The notes under the pieces: model-generated
The model's input: only the letters and a program-made list of their open reading frames with translations
Told to the model about the DNA's origin: nothing
Databases searched by the model: none
Assembly (NCBI GenBank): GCA_026120185.1
Contig: JANUWF010001783.1
Location: 1,395,001-1,459,000, forward strand
From: Voacanga thouarsii
Taxonomy: Eukaryota; Streptophyta; Magnoliopsida; Gentianales; Apocynaceae
DNA length: 64,000 nucleotides
Direction of reading: 5' to 3'
Part shown: piece after piece, positions 20,681 through 32,874 of the stretch
Layout of the letters: each line of letters opens with the position of its first letter
Numbering within the stretch: position 1 is the first letter of the stretch
Position numbers and translations under genes: made by a program

Positions 20681-21692
20681 CACACACGTTGAGTAATGAA
20701 TTTTGGAACAAGTACTAATAAATTTGGGTTAGAATTAATTATATTCTAGAGAGAGATGACACTAATTTCATACAGTAAATCGAATGAGATACAGTGTGAT
20801 AAAAAGAGTTTATTTCACTGATATTTTTGTTATTGAAAGGTTCATGTTCAGACACTTGACTTTCTGAACTTTTGGGTGGTCATAATGCATTGCTAGATGC
20901 CGCTCATAATCCGCTGAAATATGAATTTATTAATTATAGAATTAATAAATTAATCATAATTAGAATTATTAAGTTAATTCTAATTATCAAGGATTAATTG
21001 TCCTATAATGATTAGGATAAATATATATATATATATATATATTTTTTTTTTTGCTACCAATAGATTGAAAAATCTAATAGGTTATACACAATAGAGAAAT
21101 TGGTATATAAGATATTATATGATAATATTATGAGGTTAATTTGTGAGAATAAATAAGTTTATGGGCAAATTAAAAGTAGTTGTAATTGTAGGGGTCAAAT
21201 TGTGATCGTTGAAAGCTCAAGGGCTTAATTGCAATATGAAAACCCAAAGCCTATTACAATAATGAAAGGGTTTTATATGTAGCGGTGGTCTTATATAAGG
21301 AAAAAGAATCAACACCGTCAATTGATGATATAGAACATACAAAAACCTATTATTATTATTCTTATTTTTCTTCGAAACAATTAATCCCCAAATGCTGCCA
21401 AAAAATATAATCGAGTAGCATTAGTTTTTGGTGCAAAGCTCAAGTACAATTCCTTGAGTGAATTAATATAAGAGAAATTTCTATACTTGAAATTTAGTGA
21501 CACAAGGCTTGGAAAATTTTTTAGTGGAATTTTGCGAGCAGAAAAATTTTAAAAGCTGCATTTTTCAGATAACAGAAATTTTTTTCTGCTCTCTCTTGAC
21601 TCGTTTAATTACATGCAAGTGATTCTATTATGTGGATTTTGTTTTATATTGTTTGTTGTGCATAAATTGTTTTGCATGATTGAAATCCAACA

Positions 21693-22548
21693 TTAATATC
21701 TCTGTCTTTAGGTGACATTAAAAAATTCTTTGTTTAGAAAGTCTTAACCCTTAACCCCTCCCTCGAGTTAATTAAGAGATAATAAACATATATTAGTTGA
21801 ATTTAAACTCATACCTAACCTCTTTCTCAAGTTAATTAGAAGAAAGTAACAAATAATAGTCCAACAATTAAATCTAAGTAACCAATTACTAGAAATTGGT
21901 AATTAATTGATCAAAAAGTAAAGCTTATTGCAAAATATTAAACCATCCTTCTAAAAAAGAATAAAGCAAAGAAAACAACATTTTCAAAGAAAGAAAACAA
22001 AAGAAAAAGAAGAGGAACTCATAGAAAAGTAAGTCTTCTTCTCATCTTGAAAGCTCCCCTTGAACAATAATCGTATCCTTCCAAAATCTCTCAAACTAAC
22101 TCTATTAATACATTGAATCTTATGTATTTGATCTTGTATATATTTGATGATCTCTCCTCCAATGATTATATGGGTCACTTGGTTGCCAAAAAGAGTCCAA
22201 AAGATTTCCTTTTTGTGTCCAAATTTGTCTCTAAAAGATCTCCCTAGAAATTACCAAATTCTACTCAAAATAGGAAATTTCGCCATTGAAACAATAAAGG
22301 CTAGCTTGGTGTCCTTTAGGGGGACTGGCACAAGCTCCTTTCTATTTGCATAAAAATTGCTTTGTTTTTCGATGTTCTTCTAGCAAGTAGTCAGTCTGGC
22401 TCCTACCTAGAGACCGGCGTTGGGTTCTCACTAGATTCCTTTGGTTTTGTTCACTTTTTCATATATTTTTAACATTTTTTTCAAGGAAAACTCTTCCAAA
22501 TCAAACTTGCACAAAAGTTCACAAAGTAGATGGAATGAATAGCTATTT
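21693..22548 (-). repeat. Element F 3' LTR, main piece
   Basis: It aligns by eye with about 31806-32810 of the 5' LTR (for example AAGTCTTAACCCTTAA and TCGAGTTAATTAAGAG in both). The remaining 71 bases, including the LTR start, resume at 25711-25781 after E4. It lacks the SINE found in the 5' LTR. Confidence 0.8.
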
Positions 22549-23052
22549 TATCACACCTCATATTTCCATAAGGTAGTGGGCTGTAAATTTATGGGATGTC
22601 GCCTTGTCCAATTGCCCAGACATGGGGTTTTTATAACAACTTGATCCAATATGCAGCGGAAATTTTTCCAAAATTACTTTCAACGAATATAATAAAGTAC
22701 ATAGAATCTAATTTCTGATACATACACTCAAGGGTATAATATATCCAAGATATAGCATAAGACTTTGGGAGTCCACTGCGCTTTTAATCCCTCAAATTTT
22801 TCAAAAGAAAAACAAACACACATGTGTGAGCATAAAGCTATGTGAGTTTCGGTGTGCTAGTGTTTCCAACTGAAAATTTCTCATGAAGAGTGATCTCAAC
22901 ATGAACCAGCTAATTAAGAAATTCTCATGTGAAAATATTCTCAAATCAAGTATTCAAGGATTTCGAGTGAAAACATATTGACTCAAGTATTCAGAAATTC
23001 TAGTATAAGATATTTTGATTCAAGTATTCATGCATTCGAGTATTCAGGTATT

Positions 23053-23235
23053 CAAGTATAGTCAATACTTACGCTAAGTAATCAAGTCAGTGCTTACACC
23101 AAGTAGTCAAGTTAGTACTTACGCCAAGTATTCAAGTCAGTGCATACGTCAAGTATTCAAGTTAGTGCTTCCGCCAAGTATTGAAGTTAGTGCTTACACC
23201 AAGTATTCAAGTTAGTGCATACATTAAGTATTCAA
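23053..23235 (+). repeat. 25-bp minisatellite in E4, about seven units
   Basis: Units of the type CAAGTTAGTGCTTACACCAA then GTATT repeat every 25 bases with point differences. E1 has a single-copy version, in opposite orientation, near 38240-38295 (GCGTAAGCATT and GGCATAAGCACT). The array therefore expanded within this LTR. Confidence 0.85.
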
Positions 23236-24648
23236 ACTAGTCATGTATTGGATTCAAGAATTGACAAGTTCAGGAAAATTAAGAATTTAAGTTTCATATT
23301 GTACATCATCTTTCCAAATCCATATAGAAAGCTCGCGTTTGAGCACATCAGGAGAACATTTTCCATATTAGGAAAACACTTTATCAAAATCAGGACTTGG
23401 AAATTTAAAATGATCACACGACATATTTCATATTCAAGATATTCAAGAAATCGAGTGCTTGATAATGGTTTCAAACTTAAGTGTAACATTCATCTCATAA
23501 TATATTAGGAAAGCATTAATTGTATCAGGAAAACATGATTGTTTCAGGAAAACACTTAGCTAAAACAGGATTTAAAAAGGCAGTGAGACTCCTTTGTGTC
23601 CTACGTTATACTGTATTCGTAGTCCTTAAATCTTTGCTAGACCTTTAAGGTAGAACCCTACATCTATCATCATTTCACACTTCCTTTAGTATTCTAGAGT
23701 TTACAACCAACACATATCACCAATTACATGTTGTTAAGGGTGTTACAAAATTTCCTAGTTCTTCATCTCTTGCTCGTCTTGATATAAGGACTTGAGATAA
23801 TCAAAGGTTCACTTATTCATTCCTTTATTTTGTTCCTCAAATAAGTGTACAAGGCTTTCATATGCTTTCTTGATCCTTCATGTATCTAATGTTACACATA
23901 GAATCAACATATGAATTTATTCTTTTATCAGCAAAATTTCTGCATTTCCTCCTTCTTTGCATACTTGTTTGTTTATATCATAACTTTTGATTCATAAGTC
24001 CAATTGATGTCAAACTAATTCCAAAATGTCTTCAAGACATTGCTTTATGATTTGTAATTTAGGAACCACTGATTTCATTTCTCATTTCATTTAGTTTTGC
24101 TTACAACAACTCAGCTCCTCAATCCCGTCACAGTTTTGGCAGCTTGTGGTATTTTCACCATAATGTTTTATTCACAACTCCAAATAATTTAAAATTGGTC
24201 CCAAAATGATCCTAAGACAATTAGCTGCAAGTTTTGGATATGAGATTCCAAAACAACAAGCCAATTTGTACATTTTATTCATTCTTCAAGGCTGCTCGGG
24301 ATTTCCTTCAAAGCAGAAATTTTTTTTTTATTTTGTTTATCTCTTCACACCATCTATTCTTCTTTAATCCGAACAACTATATAGCACTTAAACCATGTCA
24401 AATTCCATCATAATGGCCTTCAATTCTCTGGTTCTCAGAGATACTAGGCCTAGCAATATCATATTTTCTAGCATCAAGTTCAACAAATGCAAACAACAAC
24501 ATTAACATTTCATTTTATTTATGATTAGGCTAGTTTTCCATTTCATTTCTTACACCTTCTTGTGCAGCCATGAACAACCACCCAAACCACCATTAAAACA
24601 CCTTCATATACCGTATAAAACATAGTATATAAAGCCTTCATCCATCTG

Positions 24649-24649
<1 letters not shown>

Positions 24650-24686
<37 letters not shown>
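24650..24686 (+). repeat. (AC)n microsatellite
   Basis: An uninterrupted AC run within solo LTR E4. Confidence 0.95.
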
Positions 24687-24688
<2 letters not shown>

Positions 24689-25710
24689 CTGCACATATAA
24701 AGGTTCACATAGTACACGTTTAATCCAAATCGTAGCCATAAATCTCATATTTTTATGTTAAAACTCATATTAGAATAATCACCGTAATGAGATGTATGAC
24801 TTTAATTCTTGAAGCATAGAATTTTACTTTGTATGTGGGATCTCTTTGCATGATTTTGCTCCAAGAACACCAAGAACACGCACACTTCTTTCTTTCTCCC
24901 TCCTTTTTTTTCTTTCTATTTTCTCTAGATTTTCTTTCCTTTTCTTTCTCTATTCCTTATGGATGAGTTTCTTGCCGAAATTCAACTCCTCAACCATCAT
25001 TCTTGGTCAAGAATGGTGACTAATACATTAAATGCTATGGTGGCTATTGTGGGTTGTCATTCCAAGTGTTGTTTTCTTTTTCACCAACCGTTTTCTTTAA
25101 TTATTTTCTTCCAAAGCTCAATTAATAACTTTTATGAAATAACCAATCACCATTTGACACTTGTTTTCATCTACTAATCATATTCGGCCACTTGTTTCAA
25201 TTTCAACCGCATTTTTGAATTTTTCTCAGAAATAACCAAAATTCGGGTTCGTATTAGAAAAATATTTGATTTCTCCAATAAATTTTATAAATTCCACTGA
25301 ATTCAAGAGTAACATTCAAAATCTTCAATTCTTTCTCAATCCTGTGAAATTTGCAGTCAAAATCTCAATTGCAGTCAAAATTATGAAAATGCCCCTAGAG
25401 CCCTGAATAGCCTAATTCATACTGAAATACTCGTCTTATCACACTGATAAATTTTTGTTCTTAATGTATCCTTAAATTCCAATTCTACTAAAGGTAGTCA
25501 CAATCTAAATATTTAGGATATGGGAAACAAATTCAAAATTCCATTCATGTCCCCATAAATTCTAAAATTTCAATAATACCCCTGAATATTTTTATTGCAC
25601 GAAGATGTTCATCTCGTTATACTAATCATTTCTTGTTCTAGTCACTTATACAAATTCTTATTCTATACATAGTAGTAACCGATTAAAATATAAAAGTGAG
25701 GGTTATTACA

Positions 25711-25781
25711 CATTTAACTAAAAAATAACACAAATACCCGATAAATGACTAGAAAAATATAGCTAAAATTAAGCTCTATTA
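25711..25781 (-). repeat. Element F 3' LTR, terminal piece beyond E4
   Basis: Matches 32805-32874 of the 5' LTR (GAAAAATATAGCTAAAATTA in both). In plus reading it ends AAGCTCTATTA, the LTR start in element sense being TAATAGAGC. Confidence 0.8.
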
Positions 25782-27519
25782 ACTCTCCCACTGTTGTACT
25801 TTTGCCTTCAAGTAAAAAAGACATTTGAACAACCAAGAAATCAATTCATCCTCATGCATACCAAAAGATAACCAAGATAATCAAGATATTATCATTTCTT
25901 ACACCGAAGAAAACACCGTAATACTTATTGAACTCAAATTAATTCCAAACCAACTCATATATTAGCCCAAATATACTCAAAACCATCAAAGTAAAGCTAC
26001 ACAAGTTCGTATCCATTAAATGACATTCACCTATTCATCAAGCCAAGAACAACAACAATATAAATTATACAAGTAAAGACTTATAGCCAAAATTCAAAAT
26101 TTTAAATGGCTCTAAACTTCACTTGAGTAGTAGAATAGGGGCATTCACACTTATTTTTCTTTTACTCAAATAGGATTTAATTAGCTTCAAGAGAGTGCAT
26201 TGAATGCTACTTATCTCCGCATTAGCCCCCCTCTTTGTATTAGCCTTATGATTTAATCTCAAAGCATTATTCTTCTTTTTCAAAGAAACACATTTTTTTT
26301 TTCCTATTCGCTTCTCAATACTTTTTCATTTTTTTTTTCAATCAAGAGAATGCAACCAATTTTGGGCACTTGCATCTGTATTGTTTTTACTCACCTTAAA
26401 GTTAGGACAAGTTTAGAAATTACCATCAACAAAAAATAGCTAGCATATTTAACTCATACTTCATAATATCAGCTCAACTCAAGACTCAAAAGAACAAATC
26501 TTCAAACATTCACATGAACAAGAACAAGAATAACTCTAATTCTTAAGACTTAAGCATATCCAAGTTAATATATATGTTAACCATGAATTAACTCAACAAA
26601 TAAGAGTTATGACAAATTCTAAAGCATAAAAAAATACAACAACAACAACTCCATTATCAACTAAATCAAACCACTTATTTTTTAAAAGCAAAAAAAAAAA
26701 AAAAAAGCCCAAAAATTCCAACAATTCAAAAAATCCTTGGCAAGAATAATACCAATCCCTCCTCCCACACTTAAATTGGAGATTGTCCTTAATGGCTTAA
26801 AAATAAACAAGAAAAACAAAGCTAAGGGACTAAAAAGAATAAGAGGGAAATGAAAAGTAATACTCCACAAAGCATTAGACTCCAAAAAGATAAGTGAATC
26901 CTTCCAATAGATAGAATCATTAAACTTCAAGTGAGAGTTCCAAAGTCCTACAAAATAAGAACAAAACATACCACAAAAGCATAAAATAAAACAAACCAAG
27001 ATAAAGTAAAAACAAAAGACATGAAAACTTTTTGAAAAAATAACAAATGAAAAGAAAAGAAATAGAGTCCTAAACAAAGGATTCTCCAAATAAATCATGG
27101 AGCAACATCATCATCATCTTCTAGTCTGCTTGGCCACCATGAACATTTCTCCACTGATTAAATTGAATTTCATAGGCATCTTGTCTTTTTTAGATATCTT
27201 CTAAGATTTGTAATTGCATTTACTGAGTCTTCATGATTTGTGCCATTATTTTGTTCTGATTGTCCAAAGCAAGTCTCAACTGCCCTAGTTGCACACACAT
27301 CTCATTATCAAAAATAGCATGAGAAGTAGAATTACTGCCAACACACTGCCTTGGTAAATGAGGCTATAATTTTTCCTTCTCAAGAGATAGGTTAGGAATA
27401 CTAAGATATCGAACCTCATGGTGCTTCATCTACTTCCTTTCTTGATTATTATATCTATAGCCACAATTACTCATGGTTTGTTCAGTCACAATGTCTTGAG
27501 AAGTAGTCACTTCAGTAAT
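25782..27519 (-). other. Non-coding 3' part of element F
   Basis: No supported gene. 25793-25825 is a decayed version of the D hairpin. 26757-26796 carries the conserved motif (minus: TTAAGGACAATCTCC then AATTTAAGTGTGGGAGG). 26270-26340 is pyrimidine-rich on the plus strand, as in D. Confidence 0.55.
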
Positions 27520-28300
27520 TTATCTAGCAGTACTAATTCCTAGAGCATTTAATATCTGCATAATATCCAAAGGAAAAACAAATGGATTGAAGAAAAGGTT
27601 AGATGTTGCAACCTCTCTCATGGAAATGATAATCAAATGGGTAAGAGGAATAGGTTGGTCAAGAGGAATTTTGTGTAAAATGTAGATATCAATCATCCTT
27701 GCCTTATTAAACCCACTTGCCCTAGGGAAAACATTAATGGAAAATATATACACTAGAGCTCTCACTTGAGATGCTAAGTTATTTACTGAAATAATATAAG
27801 ACACATGCAACATCCTTCTTATAACCCCATACTGTTATAGGCATCATAAAAGTCCTATTCTAGTTCAGTAGTTATCTTCTTGGTATAGTGGTCCACCTCA
27901 AACCAAGGACCACCATTATTGACTCTGAGAATAGCAATAAGCCTATGTCGTAAATTTCATGGTCACTCATTTCATTGTAGTCTCGGTTGTCCTAAAGTCA
28001 GACTTCTTCTCATTCATGTTCACATAAAATTCCTCAACCAAATTTGGAAATAGTTTCCCCTCAAAATAATGATAGGATCAGAACTAAGTTTCCTAAACAT
28101 GCCTGAACGGTGCAAGGAATGATCCAAAAAAGAGTTAAAAAGTTTTTTTAGTAATGATTTTGTTTGAAGCACTCTTTGAATACCATGATACATAGTTAAC
28201 TGTATAGAAACACGTAGGGTGCAAGGAAGCTAGCTCAGAAGGTAAAGGGTTACTAGAAGAAGAATGTCTAACTCTTTCAGATGTTTGGGTTGTCCCTCTA
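27520..28300 (-). pseudogene. ORF2 of element F, PF20167-like, heavily decayed
   Basis: The best frame, 27520-27813, reads QVRALVYIFSINVFPRASGF, NKARMIDIYILHKI and NPFVFPLDIMQILNALGIS, which align with RALVYIFGFNVVPRASGF and FPLVIMKVLKDFGV of element D. Upstream, in other frames, are SNKIITKKTF and NLVEEFYVNM, matching SNKIIVEHTF and MLIKEFYANM of D. Several frameshifts and stops separate the blocks. It shows that ORF2 sits at the same place, between gag and the 3' region, in two elements that diverged long before. No function can be assigned. Confidence 0.65.
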
Positions 28301-29359
28301 GTTGTAGGTATAGTGATTAATATTCAACTCTACTCAACAATAAAAAAATACCAACTACACATTTCTCCACTAAAAAACTTAACATCCCTCAATCAATATG
28401 AAATCCACCAATCACCAACATAATACCAAATATTTAATAACACCAATCAAAATCTCCTCAACTTAACCAAACAAACCTCATGCAAATAATACAATTCCCA
28501 TTCTCCATCAATCAACACAATTCCACCTACAATATTTCAGAAAAATACCTTTGTTCAATAAGTCTGACAACAAATAAATATGAATCCAAAAAAAAAAAAA
28601 AAAATGCATTCATTAGTACTACAATATATCTTCGTAATGCACCGTAACATAGCATCATTCCAAAAGTCCAAAAATAGTCAAAACAAGTTCAATAGCATAA
28701 ATACGAATCAAATTACATCCCATGAACTTATTGAACACTTATAATCATTCAAAAATAATCATTCAAGCCAAAATGAAATTCCTCCACAAAAAATCATATA
28801 AAAAAATGTCAAGAAAATTAAGAAGAAATTTTTACCCCAAACTCGAAGTAAGTATGGAACCACAATGTTCTCTATGCTATAGGCATCAATCTTGAAAGTG
28901 GGTGCATTAAAAGGTTGGATTTAAAAAACAATAGAGATTTTAGAGAAAGTCCAATCCATAGAAATCGAAGAAAAATGTTTGAATGAAAGATTTGGCAAAA
29001 AAAAATGTGCTTTTGTTGGTGGAAGAAGTTCAGTGGGGGTTGGTATAGATCAACTAGTGGAGAAGAAAAAAAAAGAATGAGAGATTTTGGTGGGAAAGTC
29101 AAAAGAACAACTTGTCGGTTGTTTTCTTTTGAGGAACCCCGACAAGTGCTGGAACCAAACCGACTAGATCAGCCCCTGCCAGATCCTCACTGTCTAGGCA
29201 AAGAACTTTGCAAAATTTTTGAAAAAATTTTCTTTTAAATAAATAAATAAATATAAGAACAAAATTATAGACAAATTAAAATGCAAATATTCAAATAAAT
29301 TAAAATAAAACTTACGTAAAAAAAAAAACCTAAGGCAATAAAATAAAGCAAGTAAAATT
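28301..29359 (-). other. Spacer between ORF2 and gag of element F
   Basis: No supported gene. It corresponds to 16516-17559 of element D. 29125-29200 has GC-rich hexamers in the same place as the 17345-17405 block of D. A poly-A run is at 28590-28604. Confidence 0.5.
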
Positions 29360-30976
29360 TTCTCTTTCCACGATCATGTTCATGTGAATTATTCTCCACA
29401 TTTCCAGGTAAGGCTCTAGCTTAGCATTTCCGAAGAAGTTTGGCTAGTTGGCCAATTTGATAATTCAGATTATGAATAGAAGACTCTTTATTTTTCATGG
29501 AAGCTTCTACCCTTTGAAAATGCGAATCTATAGAACTTACCAACTTATTCACCAACTCCTCTAATAAAGGCTTAGGTGGATTAGAAGATAGAGTATTATA
29601 TGGTAGAAAAGGTTGGGATCTTTGTACCCCATAAGGTTGAAAACCTTGTTGCTATGCTTGCCTAAATTGTTTTAGATTACTCCAAGAGAAATTAGGATGG
29701 TTTCTCTATCCTAGGTTCTAAGTGTTTCCATATGGATTATTGCCTTGTTTCCCATTACCAAAATAAGCACCCAATTTAGTAGATGATTCCTGGGATGAAT
29801 TCATGTTTTGGCACTTATGATTACGGTACCCTCCTCCAAAAAAATTACAATTCATATTCATCACTTACCTTTAAGGAGGGACTATAATCATTTGTTCCAA
29901 CTTTTAACTTAGTGCATCAACCATAGCCTCCAAAGCTGTTATAACATCAATTCTATGGACTTCTTGAATACGACCTCTAGGCCTTAGATTTTCCTAAGAA
30001 TAATTGTTCATAGTAATGTTCTTAAAGAGAGGCCATAATAATTTGTTCCAACTTTTGACTTAGTGCGTCAATCTTAGCCTCCAAAGCTACTATAGCATCA
30101 AATTTTATGGACTTCTTGAATACGAGCTCTAGGCCTTGGATTTCCCCAAGAATAATTGTTCATAGTAATGTTCTCAACCAAATCATACAACTTCTGTATG
30201 GTTTAGGTGCTTGTCATCCCTCCTGCTGAAGTATCAATCAATTATTTTGGTGCAAAATTTAGACCACTACGTAAGATATACATCTGCACTTCCAATTCTA
30301 ATACATGATGAGGATATTTTCTTAATATTTCATTCCACCTTTCCTAACAATCGTACAAGCTTTTTGATTGTATTTGGTAAAAGGTAAAAATATATGTTCT
30401 AATCTTATCTATCGTAACTGGGGAGATGGGGGGGGGGGAATACTTAACTAATATTTTTTTTTTTTACCAAGACCATTCCAAGTTGTGATAGATTCTACTG
30501 GCAGTGATGTCAACCAAAGCTTAACTCTATCCCTAAGAAAATGAAGGAAAGAGACTTAACTTAAAGGCTATCTCAAAAACTCCATTCATCTTAAAGTTGT
30601 TGCAAGTTTCTAAGATACTTGCAATATGGGCATTAGGATCCTCTTCCAGTAAACCATTAAATTGCACCATTTACTAAATCATCTAGATAATATTAGGCTT
30701 CATTTCAAAATTATTGGCCTAAACCCTAGGCCTAGGAATTCTCAAATCTATACCAGAAATAGCTGGCCTAGAAAAATCTCTTATGGTCCTTCTACCATTA
30801 CCAACATTATTGTTTTGATTGACCTCCATTTTTCAAGAGATTGATTCAAGCTTGTAACTAATCATTAACCTAGCTTAATTTGTTAAATCTCCATTTCATT
30901 TCCTTCCAAACCTAGTTAGAGTTTTCTCAATCTTAGGATTGAATTCCACGATTTCTCTTTTGGCTTATCTAGTCAT
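29360..30976 (-). pseudogene. Ty3 Gag of element F, heavily decayed
   Basis: It starts at ATG 30976, followed within a few codons by a stop. Recognisable blocks are EIVEFNPKIEKTL, ANNFEMKPNII, MVQFNGLLEEDPNAHIASIL and CNNFKMNGVFE, all paralleling element D Gag. The zinc knuckle near 29830 reads CNFFGGGYRNHKC, with the second Cys replaced by Phe and the His displaced, so it could not bind zinc normally. The C-terminal part keeps NHPNFSWSN as in D. A tandem duplication (29880-30182) and poly-C and poly-T runs (30429-30475) add further breaks. Confidence 0.8.
29880..30182 (-). repeat. 151-bp tandem duplication inside F gag
   Basis: TTGTTCCAACTTTT recurs at 29892 and 30043. Both copies continue through GGACTTCTTGAATACGA and GAATAATTGTTCATAGTAAT. 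The copies differ at scattered bases. Elements C and D have this gag stretch once. Confidence 0.85.
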
Positions 30977-31190
30977 AAACTAGAGATAAAACCTAAAAAT
31001 AAATAAAGAAAATAATTACTCAAAATTTATAAATTACAAAATAACATAAATTCAACATTGGTGAAGATACATACAAGATATTAACGCGAAATATACTATT
31101 GATAAGGAACATACATGAAACATTGATAAAATTATAATACATATATAACTAAATTTTACAAACACTAAGAAAACTATAGATATGACAAGG

Positions 31191-31191
<1 letters not shown>

Positions 31192-31232
<41 letters not shown>
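31192..31232 (+). repeat. (AC)n microsatellite in F leader
   Basis: A long AC run between primer site and gag of element F. Confidence 0.95.
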
Positions 31233-31236
<4 letters not shown>

Positions 31237-31279
31237 TACATGGCTAAATCAAGAGAATTTAAACTTTCATGATATTGTT

Positions 31280-31303
31280 CCCCAGCAAACAGCACCAAAA
31301 ACT
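31280..31303 (-). other. Primer binding site of element F, degenerate
   Basis: On the minus strand AGTTTTTGGTGCTGTTTGCT then GGGGAAC directly follows the LTR end (ATATCA). It is the tRNA-Asp site with an extra T and two C-to-T changes. Confidence 0.65.
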
Positions 31304-32874
31304 TGATATGCATTGAGTTAGGTATATAAAAATCATTTTTTTTAAAGCTTATTCCTCAACTAAGTTTTAATTAAAACGTTAACTCCAATACGACACATAT
31401 ATAGCAAGTATATTCTTCGCAAGTATAGTATAGAAAATTAATGAGTATTGATCCAAAAGGAACAACTACTACACATTACTCTTATTCTTTTGTTTAGCCT
31501 AATAAAAATAGAAAAGATGAAACATAATTACAAATAATACAAGATCAGTTATGGACAGCACAAGGATTAAAAATATGTACTTAAATAGGATTCTCAAGAA
31601 ACATGACAAAAATTTAGCCAACAATTATCACAACTAATCGACTAATTCTAACATCATGAAGGATCAAATATAGAATCTACTCTCTTTCGAGTTATTGGCC
31701 CACTATATTTTTAGCAAAATTAATGGTTGTCTGTACCTCATTAATAAACTAAAAGATGCATTAATCATAATTCGTTAACAATAATATCTCCATCTCTAGG
31801 CAATATTAACATAAACAAAATTAAAATCCATACCTCTAGGTGACATTAAAAATATATTTGATTACCAAGTCTTAACCCTTAATCCCTCTGTCGAGTTAAT
31901 TAAGAGATACAACAACAACAAACTAAGCCTTAATCCCAAGTAACTTGGGGTCGGCTACATGAACCAACGTCAGACAATGTGTGGTCATCCACTTGAATCC
32001 TCTCTCGCCACTTTCTTCTATCAAAAAAATATAAATTAACTAAATTGAGACTTACTCCAAATCTCTTTCTCAAGTTAATTGTAAGGAAATTAAAAAAAAA
32101 ATCAATCCAGCAAATAAATTTAAGTAACCAAATGCTATAAATTGGTAATTAATTGATCAAAAAGCAAAACATAATACAAAATCATAATTTTTAAATCATC
32201 CTTTTAAAATAGAATAAAATAAAGAAAACAACATGGTCAAAGAAAAAAAACAAAGGAAAAAAAAAAAAGGAGGAACTTATAGACAAGCAAGTTTTCTTCT
32301 CCTCTTGAAAGCTCTCCTTAAACAATGATCTTATACTTCCAAAAACTCTCAAACTAAGTATCTTAATATATTGAATCTTATGCATTTTGTATATATTTTA
32401 TGATCTCTCCTCCAATGATTATATAGCTCTCTTGGTTCCCAAAAATTGTCTAAAAGAATTCCTTTATGTATCCAAATCTATCTCCAAAAGATCTCCACAT
32501 AAATTATCAAATTTTGCACAAAATAGGAAATTCTACCACTATTGAAAAAAATAAGGGGCCAACACAAGGTCCTTTAGGGGGGGCCGGCACCGGCTCCACT
32601 TTGTTTGTCTTGAAAATTGCTTTGTTTTCTCTGATTCTTGTAGAAGGCAACTGGCCCTCGCTCCTACCTAAGGACTGACATTGGGCTCTCACTGGATTCC
32701 TTTGATTGTTTTCACCTTTTTAGATATTCTGAACATCTTTTCAAGGGAAGTTCTTCCAAATCAAACCTATGCAAAACTTCACAAAGTAGAGGGAATGCAT
32801 AGCCATTCAATTAAAAAATTATACAAAAACCACATAAACAACGAGAAAAATATAGCTAAAATTAAGCTCTATAA
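31304..32874 (-). repeat. Element F 5' LTR
   Basis: In plus reading it begins TGATATGCATTG and ends AAGCTCTATAA. The GGCACC/GGCCGGC block is at 32560-32690. It contains a SINE-like insert at 31908-32028 that the 3' LTR lacks. Confidence 0.8.
31908..32028 (-). mobile_element. Au-like plant SINE fragment
   Basis: On the minus strand it contains GTTGGTTCATGTAGCCGACC, CCAAGTTACTTGGGATTAAG, then GCTTAGTTTGTTGTTGTTGT. The GCCGACCCCA...GGGATTAAGGCTT body with a TTG-repeat tail is the 3' half of a widespread plant SINE type (Au and relatives). About 120 bases are present, so it is probably 5'-truncated; I see no A or B box. The 3' LTR of F, uninterrupted here, reads straight from AATTAAGAGAT into the LTR, so the insert came after F integrated. 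Confidence 0.65.

Larger units (their letters stand above)
11846..21692 (-). mobile_element. Copia-type LTR N, split by element D and truncated on the left
   Basis: LTR N occupies 11846-11966 and 20681-21692. On the minus strand it starts TGTTGGATTTCAATC at 21692. The part at 20700-21060 aligns by eye with 35590-36010 of solo LTR C1, and the left piece continues that alignment (ACTTTTTGAGTAATTATTCC against the C1 segment near 36066). The match ends near 11845, so the LTR 3' end is missing. Its start abuts the 3' LTR of element F at 21693. It has no coding sequence. It contains (TA)n at about 21023-21044. Confidence 0.75.
22549..25710 (-). mobile_element. Solo LTR E4 (TGTAA class) nested in the 3' LTR of F
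   Basis: In plus reading it begins TATCACACCTCATATTT and ends GAGGGTTATTACA. On the minus strand it therefore starts TGTAATAACCC. Flanks are TATTT and CATTT, a target duplication with one mismatch. The uninterrupted 5' LTR of F shows that exactly this block is extra. GATGTC near 22600 followed by TTTTTATAACAAC matches, in reverse, the ATAAAGACC...GACATCCC signature at the ends of E1, E2 and E3. It contains a 25-bp minisatellite, an (AC)n run and no gene. Confidence 0.82.
21693..32874 (-). mobile_element. Element F: old Gag-plus-ORF2 Ty3 retrotransposon
   Basis: It consists of a 5' LTR (31304-32874), degenerate tRNA-Asp primer site, gag remnant (30976 to about 29360), ORF2 remnant (28300-27520), an AT-rich 3' region and a 3' LTR in two pieces (21693-22548 and 25711-25781) separated by solo LTR E4. 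The last third of the 3' LTR is missing where copia LTR N abuts at 21692. The layout equals that of element D: Gag plus PF20167-like ORF2 and no polymerase motifs. Stops are dense, with many CAG-to-TAG and CGA-to-TGA type changes, so it is much older than D. Confidence 0.8.

Noticed and set aside
23053..23235. CRISPR-like array
   Set aside because: Units abut without spacers and diverge by point mutation; a minisatellite in a plant LTR.
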